This document shows positions 8,801 to 16,280 of a stretch of 64,000 nt of DNA, in pieces. The stretch comes from Bacteroidota bacterium (GTDB lineage: Bacteria > Bacteroidota > Bacteroidia > Chitinophagales > Chitinophagaceae): contig JAFDXJ010000004.1 in the NCBI GenBank assembly GCA_018268015.1, positions 35,372 to 99,371 of the forward strand. The letters are read 5' to 3'. The stretch's first letter is position 1; each line of letters starts with the position of its first letter. A model generated the notes under the pieces. That model did no database searches and was not told the origin of the DNA. It was given only the letters and a program-made list of their open reading frames with translations. A program made the translations under genes and the position numbers.

Positions 8801-8886
8801 TTCCATTTCGTAAATTGGGCTGACAAGGTAAATGAAATACAAACGGCAAATAAAAGGAAGCTATACTTCAGAGGGATTTTATGCAT
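5827..8886 (-). CDS. Large periplasmic TPR-repeat protein
   Basis: A 1019-residue protein with a signal peptide (about 1-24, ending LSAQ) followed almost entirely by tetratricopeptide-type helical pairs. Recurrent signatures such as ALTYYEKAG, AVQMYDLMIS, SLNNFQKLIKNYPNAD and AIQYFDLVNAKSPN place it near the YbgF/BamD class of envelope TPR proteins. The tail (EKNQNSKIDQSGQNN) is polar and probably disordered. TPR arrays act as protein-binding scaffolds. It heads a minus-strand operon with the beta-barrel and HU-CCDC81 genes, 31 nt or less from the next start. A role in outer-membrane assembly or peptidoglycan linkage is plausible but inferred. Confidence 0.85.
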   Translation of the reverse strand: MHKIPLKYSFLLFAVCISFTLSAQFTKWNNDPDEIFKLAKDLYQKTDYSLAYPLFKSLYASQDFKSNIPVSIWEESKYYAIISGLQLNDETAKEEAIDFIALEHNTPRIEMMSYFLAEYFYRKNKFTDALTYYEKAGLSNLDNGQIAQMKFHEGYVYFTKQQFNEAKPLLDAVRQIPGDANYVDANYYYGFILFSEKRYTEALGCFKICESQSPYQNVVPYYIAEIYYFNNDRDQALNYAENILKKSGNQYYDLQLKQLVGHIYFEKKEFKNALPFLETYVSSTKKVSRADLYELSFCYYQAGQYSKAATGFKELGGQQDSLAQNSMYLLAKSYLELDMKPSARSAFLFCSLNSSNLLQKEISKFNYGKLSYELGYSDVALNELKDYVTAYPRGEDINEAKELLVRVMANTNNFKDALNLLQSIGLQSEMVKKVYPKILLGRAEELINDQQILQANDLLNQAMNAAYNEKELPFIDFWKGEIAYRTNDFDSVNFYLSRYLKSPVSYEDVSPVNAYYTLGYSNMRQENYPYALLNLLLVVNNINAVSSPLQQDAYARIADCYFMQKNYTKAVQMYDLMISHQFPAADYALYQKAMISGGAGNYAQKIGFLQDLAQRYPKSNLLTDANLEIANTYLANENYSASIAPLNALLNNQSASALKPQVYLKLGIAYFNQGNTDESLNNFQKLIKNYPNADESDEAVNYVRNIFLQKHQPGDFITFMQKNGKEVSFSEADSLTFISAQNAYENKMTENALAGLNDYLTKFPNGQYAVEAAFEIALIYSDKKDFTHAIQYFDLVNAKSPNKYAEEAALQSARIAYFELKDYTTAEQYFSMLKKIATTPENKLESMRGLLRSQYKLGKWADAVSNAQELLTQKEIATDDKMMANMAIAKSAQLNNQVFEALDAYKTVINLGKSEYAAEARYEVAVILFSQQKYADAEKAAFEVINKSGSYNYWITKSYILLGDIYFAEKDYFNAEATLKSVVENASIPELQSEAQKKLDRVVAEKNQNSKIDQSGQNN

Positions 8887-9306
8887 AATGTGGTGAACGG
8901 ATCGTTGATTTAAATATTTTAATGATATTTATAATAAAACGTAAAAACACGCTAAAGATAAGTTTCATCACAGGCAAACGGTATATCAATGACGAAAATG
9001 TGGATAAAGTTTTGACCATTTTTTTTATTCACACCGGTGATTACATAATATAAATTCAAAAAACTATACTAAATGTGGTAATTTATTCAAATTCAATAAA
9101 ATTGTTGTTGTCATCTATTCAAGTATTTAAATTCTTAAAATTCAGGGAAAAATGAGCTAAATAGCTCCAAATAAAATTGATTCAAAGATTTATTTGCCTC
9201 TCATTAAAGAAAAGTATTTGGTTATGTGAATTAAATGCCATTATTTTATATTTCTGTTTACGAACAGAAGACAATATCCATTATTCCTAAAAGAGAAACC
9301 TAGTAC
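8887..9306. other. 420-bp divergent intergenic region
   Basis: A very AT-rich spacer between the divergent TPR operon and PKD adhesin genes. It must hold promoters for both directions, but no box is clear enough to name. The only distinct element is the hairpin at 9252-9269. No ORF or RNA gene was recognised. Confidence 0.6.
9252..9269 (+). promoter_or_regulatory. Hairpin or operator upstream of the PKD adhesin
   Basis: TTCTGTT-TACG-AACAGAA is a perfect 7-bp inverted repeat with a 4-base loop. It ends 37 bp before the ATG at 9307. It could be an operator or a 5'-leader stem; nothing in the sequence decides. Confidence 0.4.
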
Positions 9307-12300
9307 ATGAAAGCTATTCAAAAAGTGCTTTTACATGCGCTGTTGATTTTTATCCTGATTTCGCCTACCATTCATTTACAAGCGCAATTAAAAGCGGACT
9401 TTACAGCAACCCCAACATCCGGCTGCTCCCCATTAATAGTTGGTTTTACGGATAAATCCACCGGTAAACCCACAAGTTGGAAATGGATTTTAGGAAATGG
9501 TGTTATTTCCACCGCACAATACCCGTCCACTACCTATTTTGAAGAAGGTGTCTACACAATTAAATTAATAGTTTCCAATGCCACTCAGACCGATTCCATC
9601 ACCAAAACCGGGTATATAAATGTCTATGGAATACCTGATGTGGACTTCGATGCTTCGCCATTAAGTGGATGTTACCCACTTGATGTAAATTTTGTGGATA
9701 AAAGCACTACAAATTCAGGAAATATCAATTCCTGGTTATGGGATTTTGGGGACGGTAATACAGCTACTGTTGCGAGGCCAGTTCATACTTATACTTCATC
9801 AGGTTCTTTTGGTGTAAGCCTGATGGTCACCTCGGGTTATGGTTGTTCAAAAACAATTACGAAAAATAATTATATTAATTTATCACAAGGTGTTACTGCT
9901 GCATTTGCTGTGAGTTCCGCAGATATTTGCCAGGCTCCGGCGAGCTATTCATTCACCAATCAAAGTATTGGCTCCGGTAACCTGGCCTATTACTGGCAAT
10001 TTGGAGATGGGGCTACTTCAAACGCTACTTCACCAAAACACAATTATAGTAACCCAGGAACATATACGGTTTTACTAACAGCCACCTCTTCATCCGGATG
10101 TGTAGATACGGCTTCTGTAATCATTAATTTCAGTTTTCCCAAATCTGCTTTTAATATTTTGCCAACAATATGCGCCAATCAGCCACAATTTATTTCGAAC
10201 AATACAACACCCACGCCTGTTTCAGTTAATTGGAACTTTGGAGATGGTACAAGTTCTACGGAATATAGCCCAACAAAGACTTATACCAAAGCCGGCACCT
10301 ATCAAATTAAATTAGTGAATGAATTTTCAGCAACTTGTAAAGATTCAATCACAAAGATCGTAGAGGTTATTGATGGCCCGGCAGCATCCTATAAGGCATC
10401 TGATACTGCCAGCTGCTCAGTTCCTTTTACCGTAAACTTTACAAATACTACAAAAGGAAATGCCGTATCTTTTTTATGGGATTTTGGAGACGGTACTACA
10501 TCTACGGAAATTAACCCGACTCATACTTATACGAAAAATGGCGATTTCACCGTATCGCTGACTGCAACAAATTCAAATGGTTGTCAAACTGTTGATAGAA
10601 TTGTCGGATACATCAAAATACACCCATTATCAATCAGCGGTTTCGAAAACTTACCTGTAACGGGTTGTACTCCATATATTATTCATCCAATTCCCATTGC
10701 GAATGCTTCTTTGACGAATGCTACGTACTTATGGGATTTCGGGGATGGCGCCACTTCTACTTTACCTAATCCATCTCATACATATCAACTTGATGGAGAT
10801 TATACCGTTTCACTTACTTTAACGACTACAAGTGGATGTACTACTACGTTTAAAATGAAACATGCAGTTGTTGTAGGGCATAAACCTACAGCAGATTTCT
10901 TTGCAGACCCATTAGATGTATGTGCAAAACTACCCATCACATTTACCAGTACTTCCACCAATGGCCCAATTACTCAACTGGAATGGCATTTTGGAGATGG
11001 CGCTATTTCCTACGAGAACCCGGTCGCGACACACAAATTCGTTGATACCGGCTATTTCACTATTACTTTAATTGCATTTAATAATGGATGCCCGGATACT
11101 ATGGTAAAAGAAAGATATGTGCATATTAAAGCCCCTGTAGCAAAATATACTTTTGAAAATAATTGTACAGACAGGCAATCCGTGAGTTTTAAAGACAAAT
11201 CTATTGATGACAAAACCTGGCAATGGAATTTTGGGGATGGCAATTTTTCTTCTGATCAAAATCCGGTCCACACGTATGCCAGTACAGGATCTTATGAAGT
11301 TATACTTTCTGTTGCAAATGACGCTTGTGAAGATACAATGAGAAAAACAATCCAGGTGGTCAATGAGAAGCCTAAATTATCAATAACCCCTTATGCTAAT
11401 TGTCGCAATGTGGATATTTCTTTTGAAGTAAAAAATGTAAATAAGGAAAACATTATAAATACAACATGGAATTTTGGAGATGGAATTATCCAGGTAGTGA
11501 ATAGCACCTCTGTCATGCATAGCTATGCTAAATCAGGTACATACATTGTGTCTGTAGTGGTACAGGACATACTGGGATGTACGGATACACTTACTGAAAC
11601 GACCGTTGTCAATATTTATGGGCCTACGGCAAAATTCACATCACCAAAAACAACGGGTTGTATTAAAGAGCTTTTTGATTTTACGGATGCTTCTACTACA
11701 GATGGCACACATGCCATTCAATCATGGACCTGGGATTATGGAGATAATACGATAACTACCTATAATGCGGCCCCATTCCAACATGCCTATCTCAATCCAG
11801 GTTATTATGATGTGAAATTAACCATTCAGGATAGCTATGGCTGCACTGATAGCATCCGCAAAAAAACATTTATTAATATCACTAAACCAACGGCATCTTT
11901 CAATTTTTCTGATTCTGTTGTATGCCCGGATAAAAAAATAAACTTCACCAGTACATCTGATGGTATTGAATTAAAATATTCCTGGGATTTTAAAGATGGT
12001 TCCGGTTCTTCCAATGAAAATCCAAACCACACATATACTGTCCAGGGGAAATATTATCCACAACTTTTAGTTACGGATATCAATAATTGTCCTGATTCAA
12101 TAACATCAACAACCCCTATTATTGTTTCCATTCCATCACCAAAATTTTTAATGAGTGATTCATTTTCAACTTGTCCACCATTAAATGTAATCTTTACAAA
12201 TAAGTCCCAAAATTATGCCTCCTATACCTGGGATTTTGGCGATGGAAATACATCCACAATTTTTTCTCCATCTCATTTGTATAACACGGCAGGTACATTC

Positions 12301-14124
12301 CAGGTAACTTTAAAAGTAACCGGAAATGGGGGTTGTGTTGATTCCCTCACCAGGAAAGTTGAAATTAAAGGGCCTTCCGGTAACATCAGTTATGACCCGA
12401 TTAACAATTGCTTCCCCAATGAAACTTCATTTATATCCAAAGCACAAAATACAAGTCAATATTTATGGGATTTCAGCGATGGTACAACCATCACAACAAG
12501 TACCGGATCAGCAACACACACCTATGCACCTGGTACTTATTTACCCAAGATTATCTTAAGTGATGATTTTGGTTGCGAGGTTCCCATTAAAGGTCTGGAT
12601 AGTATTCATGTTTATGATATTACTGCCGTACCAACTGTATTCAATAAGCAATTCTGTGATTCCGGAACGATTATTTTCACCGATTCATCTTATTCCAATG
12701 ATTCTATTCAAAACTATCACTGGATTTTTCCGGATAATAGTACAGCTGATGGAAAACAGGTTTCGCATTTATTTACGTCCAGTGGCACATACAATATATC
12801 TCTAATCGTAACAACCAAAAATGGTTGTTCTGATACAGCGCAATTAATTACACCATTTTATATAGCATCCTCACCAAAAATAAATATCACCGGTGATAGT
12901 ACCGGATGCACACCATTTACAGTAACCTTCAAAGGAAATGTAAATGCTTCTGATACATCTGTTCTCAATTGGAACTGGGCTTTTGGGAATGGGGCCGTTT
13001 CTAACCTGCAAGATCCACCTCCGATTACCTACACACTTCCAAACCTATATGCGGTTTCTGCCATTGCCAAGAATAGTGCAGGCTGTGCCGATACTGCATA
13101 TAAACAAATTAATGTTTTGGCTCCGCCTAATGTTAGTGCCGGGATGGATACAACCATTTGTAAATTTGGAACATATGTTTTACAACCGAATGGTGCCACC
13201 AGTTATATTTGGGATCAAAATCCATTTATCAGTTGCACAACTTGTACGAACCCGATTGTTTCGCCTGATTCTACTATGACCTTTGTTGTTCATGGATTTA
13301 ACAGCTTAGGTTGCCAGGCTTCCGATTCCATAACGGTTCAGGTTATACAACCCGGTTCTCTTAAAACTATGGACAATGATTCCCTTTGCATGGGAGGAAC
13401 TATACTATTACATGCAGAAGGATCCACACAATATCAATGGTCACCAGCTACTTTCCTGGACAATCCATATCAGGCAAACCCGGTTATGCATGCCACAAAA
13501 GATACCATAATCAATTACCAGGTTACAGGTACTGACCGGAAAAATTGTTTTATTGATACAGGGAATGTTCGCATCAAAGTTTATCCAATTCCAGGAATGC
13601 AAATCTTGAAAGAAAACATTACCCTGCAAGCTGGTCAAAGCGTCAAAATTGAAACAACTGCCACACCTGATATTACTCAGTGGAAATGGGAGCCTTCAAC
13701 AGGATTAGATAATCCGAATTCAGCAAACCCGATAGCCAGTCCTTTGCAAACCACGACTTATACTTGTGTAGCTATTAATGGTGGTGGATGTATTGCGCGT
13801 GATATGGTAACTGTTCATATCCTCTGCGATAAGAATAATATCTTTATACCAAATACTTTTTCGCCTAACAATGATGGGATGAATGATGCATTTTACCCCA
13901 GAGGCACAGGATTATTTAGTGTCAAATCTATTAAGATATTTAATCGTTGGGGTGAATTAGTATTCAGTAATAATAATGTGCAGCCTAATGTAGCCGGAGA
14001 TGGATGGGATGGAAATTATCAAGGGAAAAAGGCGCCATCAGATGTGTATGTATATGTTATGGAAATAATTTGTGATAATAGCAAAGTAATTCCCGTGAAA
14101 GGAAATGTAACATTGATTCGGTGA
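9307..14124 (+). CDS. Giant PKD-repeat surface protein with type B type IX sorting domain
   Basis: A 1605-residue secreted protein. The signal peptide (1-27, ending LQAQ) is followed by about fifteen PKD-like beta-sandwich repeats. Each carries a version of WxFGDG (for example WDFGDG, WNFGDG, and degenerate WIFPDNS and WAFGNG) and a later HTY. Two further Ig-like segments follow (around CTTCTNPIVSPDSTMTF and SANPIASPLQTTTYTC). The last 90 residues form a gliding/CHU_C type sorting domain: PNTFSPNNDGMND, then FNRWGELVF, then GWDGNYQGKKAPSDVYVY. Type B sorting domains are exported by the type IX system and usually have a dedicated PorP/SprF partner. One is encoded 57 bp downstream. It is probably an adhesin or matrix protein. 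Confidence 0.93.
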   Translation: MKAIQKVLLHALLIFILISPTIHLQAQLKADFTATPTSGCSPLIVGFTDKSTGKPTSWKWILGNGVISTAQYPSTTYFEEGVYTIKLIVSNATQTDSITKTGYINVYGIPDVDFDASPLSGCYPLDVNFVDKSTTNSGNINSWLWDFGDGNTATVARPVHTYTSSGSFGVSLMVTSGYGCSKTITKNNYINLSQGVTAAFAVSSADICQAPASYSFTNQSIGSGNLAYYWQFGDGATSNATSPKHNYSNPGTYTVLLTATSSSGCVDTASVIINFSFPKSAFNILPTICANQPQFISNNTTPTPVSVNWNFGDGTSSTEYSPTKTYTKAGTYQIKLVNEFSATCKDSITKIVEVIDGPAASYKASDTASCSVPFTVNFTNTTKGNAVSFLWDFGDGTTSTEINPTHTYTKNGDFTVSLTATNSNGCQTVDRIVGYIKIHPLSISGFENLPVTGCTPYIIHPIPIANASLTNATYLWDFGDGATSTLPNPSHTYQLDGDYTVSLTLTTTSGCTTTFKMKHAVVVGHKPTADFFADPLDVCAKLPITFTSTSTNGPITQLEWHFGDGAISYENPVATHKFVDTGYFTITLIAFNNGCPDTMVKERYVHIKAPVAKYTFENNCTDRQSVSFKDKSIDDKTWQWNFGDGNFSSDQNPVHTYASTGSYEVILSVANDACEDTMRKTIQVVNEKPKLSITPYANCRNVDISFEVKNVNKENIINTTWNFGDGIIQVVNSTSVMHSYAKSGTYIVSVVVQDILGCTDTLTETTVVNIYGPTAKFTSPKTTGCIKELFDFTDASTTDGTHAIQSWTWDYGDNTITTYNAAPFQHAYLNPGYYDVKLTIQDSYGCTDSIRKKTFINITKPTASFNFSDSVVCPDKKINFTSTSDGIELKYSWDFKDGSGSSNENPNHTYTVQGKYYPQLLVTDINNCPDSITSTTPIIVSIPSPKFLMSDSFSTCPPLNVIFTNKSQNYASYTWDFGDGNTSTIFSPSHLYNTAGTFQVTLKVTGNGGCVDSLTRKVEIKGPSGNISYDPINNCFPNETSFISKAQNTSQYLWDFSDGTTITTSTGSATHTYAPGTYLPKIILSDDFGCEVPIKGLDSIHVYDITAVPTVFNKQFCDSGTIIFTDSSYSNDSIQNYHWIFPDNSTADGKQVSHLFTSSGTYNISLIVTTKNGCSDTAQLITPFYIASSPKINITGDSTGCTPFTVTFKGNVNASDTSVLNWNWAFGNGAVSNLQDPPPITYTLPNLYAVSAIAKNSAGCADTAYKQINVLAPPNVSAGMDTTICKFGTYVLQPNGATSYIWDQNPFISCTTCTNPIVSPDSTMTFVVHGFNSLGCQASDSITVQVIQPGSLKTMDNDSLCMGGTILLHAEGSTQYQWSPATFLDNPYQANPVMHATKDTIINYQVTGTDRKNCFIDTGNVRIKVYPIPGMQILKENITLQAGQSVKIETTATPDITQWKWEPSTGLDNPNSANPIASPLQTTTYTCVAINGGGCIARDMVTVHILCDKNNIFIPNTFSPNNDGMNDAFYPRGTGLFSVKSIKIFNRWGELVFSNNNVQPNVAGDGWDGNYQGKKAPSDVYVYVMEIICDNSKVIPVKGNVTLIR

Positions 14125-14181
14125 TGCTATTGGGGATGTGATAACGTATTTTTTATTTCTTACATAAATCCAATATCCAAC

Positions 14182-15210
14182 ATGAAAAATCAAAAATGGT
14201 TTTTTATTATCAGCTTATGCTGTATTTCAGGCATTGTGCATAGCCAGGATGTGCACTTCTCGCAATTCTTTGATGCGCCACTATTGCGTAATCCTTCCCT
14301 GGCAGGTATATTTAATGGGGATGTACGTGCCCAGGGTGTATATCGAAGTCAATGGGGTAGTGTAACAAGGCCCTATCAAACGGGTAGCTTTGATGTTGAA
14401 ATCAAGAAACCCATTGGCCGGGCCAACGATTTTATTACCTATGGTATGCAAATTCTGTATGATCGTGCAGGTGATATAAATTTTACCACAACAAATATTT
14501 TGCCTGCAGTCAATTATCATAAATCACTCAATGGCAATAAAAGGAAATTTCTGTCCCTCGGATTCATGGGTGGATTGGTGCAAAGAAGGATTGATCGCTC
14601 AAAAATGACTACCAACAATCATTTTGACGGCTTTGGATATAACCCGGCACTACCGGATGGAGAAACGTTTCCTACATCCAATTATAAGTATTGGGATGGA
14701 AGTGTCGGTATATCCTATAATTCATCACTCGGGGAAAGTGAAGTGAGTAATTTTTTTATTGGGCTTGCGTATCATCATTTCAACAGACCCGTAAATTCTT
14801 TTTACAAAAACCCTCCTATTGAATTAAATCCAAAATGGGTCGCATCAGGTGGTGTTAAATTATTTGTCAATGAATTCTCCTATGTAAGCTTTCAGGCTGA
14901 TATTTCCATGCAGGGAGATAATAAAGAAATTATAGGAGGCGGAATGTATTCAAGGAAAATTGGGGATGATATGGATAATCCTTTATATACCTTACATCTT
15001 GGCGCCTATATGCGCTGGAAAGATGCCATCATTCCGGTTATCAAACTGGATTATAACCCTTTTTCCATTGCCTTCAGTTATGATGTAAATACATCAGCGC
15101 TGAAGACAGCAAGCCAATATCGAGGAGGTTTCGAACTCTCCATTGCTTATATTGGTTTTGATAAAATTGGTTATTCCACAAAAGATGCGGTTCTATGCCC
15201 TAAATTTTAA
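14182..15210 (+). CDS. PorP/SprF family type IX secretion outer-membrane protein
   Basis: A 342-residue protein with a signal peptide (1-22, ending VHSQ). The mature start (DVHFSQFFDAPLLRNPSLAG) followed by an R-SQWGS-Y-T pattern is diagnostic of the PorP/SprF family. The remainder is a beta-barrel with Gly/aromatic strands. SprF-type proteins are needed to secrete and attach partner adhesins that carry type B C-terminal domains. The partner is almost certainly the PKD protein immediately upstream, and the two genes probably form a transcription unit. SprF copies are numerous in these genomes, so this need not be the core PorP. Confidence 0.92.
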   Translation: MKNQKWFFIISLCCISGIVHSQDVHFSQFFDAPLLRNPSLAGIFNGDVRAQGVYRSQWGSVTRPYQTGSFDVEIKKPIGRANDFITYGMQILYDRAGDINFTTTNILPAVNYHKSLNGNKRKFLSLGFMGGLVQRRIDRSKMTTNNHFDGFGYNPALPDGETFPTSNYKYWDGSVGISYNSSLGESEVSNFFIGLAYHHFNRPVNSFYKNPPIELNPKWVASGGVKLFVNEFSYVSFQADISMQGDNKEIIGGGMYSRKIGDDMDNPLYTLHLGAYMRWKDAIIPVIKLDYNPFSIAFSYDVNTSALKTASQYRGGFELSIAYIGFDKIGYSTKDAVLCPKF

Positions 15211-15280
15211 TTTTAAAAAAAATTGATGATCAAATTTTACATTATTTAAATCATACCTTAGCGCCATTAAAATAAGAATT

Positions 15281-15748
15281 ATGTCAATTAAAATTGGAGA
15301 CTTAGCGCCGGATTTTACCTTAATGGATACTGAAAAAAATAAAGTGTCCCTTGCTGATCAAAAAGGGAGTAAAGTACTTTTACTATTTTTCCCAATGGCC
15401 TTTACAAGTGTATGCACGACAGAAATGTGCAATATGCGGGATGATATGGCCAGATATGAAAGTATGAATGCAAAAGTTTTTGGCATATCTGTGGATTCAC
15501 CTTTTACGCTGGCAAAATTTAAAGCAGATCAACAATTGAATTTTACTTTATTAAGCGACTTTAATAAAGAAGTCTCTGAAAAATATGGATGCCTCTATGA
15601 CACTTTTATTGGCTGGATGAAAGGTGTGTCCAAAAGGTCAGCTTTTTTGATAGATGAAGAGGGAATAATTCGTTATGCAGAAGTATTGGAAAGTGCAGGG
15701 GATCTGCCAAATTTCCAGGAAATCAATTCGATTCTGGAGAAGAAATAG
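15281..15748 (+). CDS. Peroxiredoxin (AhpC/TSA-like redoxin)
   Basis: A 155-residue cytoplasmic peroxiredoxin without a signal peptide. The peroxidatic motif PxxxTxxC is intact (Pro38, Thr42, Cys45), and the conserved active-site Arg is Arg119. Cys50 and Cys104 are possible resolving cysteines, so the 1-Cys or 2-Cys mechanism is not settled. It reduces hydrogen peroxide or organic hydroperoxides. It follows the PorP/SprF gene by 70 bp but is functionally unrelated and probably has its own promoter. Confidence 0.9.
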   Translation: MSIKIGDLAPDFTLMDTEKNKVSLADQKGSKVLLLFFPMAFTSVCTTEMCNMRDDMARYESMNAKVFGISVDSPFTLAKFKADQQLNFTLLSDFNKEVSEKYGCLYDTFIGWMKGVSKRSAFLIDEEGIIRYAEVLESAGDLPNFQEINSILEKK

Positions 15749-15826
15749 CCTTTATTTAATAAATGCTTAAATATTAATTTTTGCACAATAAAAAAAATTA
15801 CTTATTTTTACTACGTTTATTATGTG

Positions 15827-16201
15827 ATGAAACCAATTTTACATAAACATACCCGGATCATTCGTAAATCGCTGCTCTTCATTCTATTGATTGCAGCCGG
15901 TTGGGCATTCACCCATTCGGGTAATGCTTTGGCATCATCAGATATACAGGTGAAAATTGTAAAATTTTACCCCAACCCGGCTACTTCCTATATTAATTTT
16001 GAGTTCCCTGCAAATATTGACAGGACTTATTCCATTGCTATTTATAGTTTTTCAGGTAAAAAAATGGAAGATGTACCCGTATCATCCTCTAAAATCTCCA
16101 TCATTTTATCAGATGACTTTTATCGGGGGATTTATATCTTCCAATTGCATGACAAAAATGGAAAGCTTGTTGAAGCAGGAAAATTCCAGGTAGCCAGATA
16201 A
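15827..16201 (+). CDS. Minimal type IX cargo: signal peptide plus type A sorting domain only
   Basis: A 124-residue product from the ATG at 15827; a GTG one codon earlier is also possible. Residues 1 to about 36 form a basic, hydrophobic signal peptide ending NALA. The remainder is essentially a type A sorting domain: FYPNPATSYINFEF, then YSFSGKKM, then YRGIYIFQLHDKNGKLVEAGKFQVAR. There is no cargo domain between them. Type A domains normally sit at the end of large secreted enzymes or adhesins. A free-standing one may be a remnant, a decoy or a small surface anchor. Upstream DNA to 15749 is AT-rich and contains no in-frame missing domain. Confidence 0.8.
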   Translation: MKPILHKHTRIIRKSLLFILLIAAGWAFTHSGNALASSDIQVKIVKFYPNPATSYINFEFPANIDRTYSIAIYSFSGKKMEDVPVSSSKISIILSDDFYRGIYIFQLHDKNGKLVEAGKFQVAR

Positions 16202-16280
16202 GTTTTTTCAAACACCATTCTCACTCAGCAAAATTTAAAAACAAAATCGGTTTTTGTTAGTTTGTAAAGTCCATCATTCA

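Noticed and set aside
12326..13279. Several plus-strand ORFs of 77-111 residues inside the PKD gene
   Set aside because: They are other-frame shadows of the PKD adhesin, which has strong domain evidence over its entire length.
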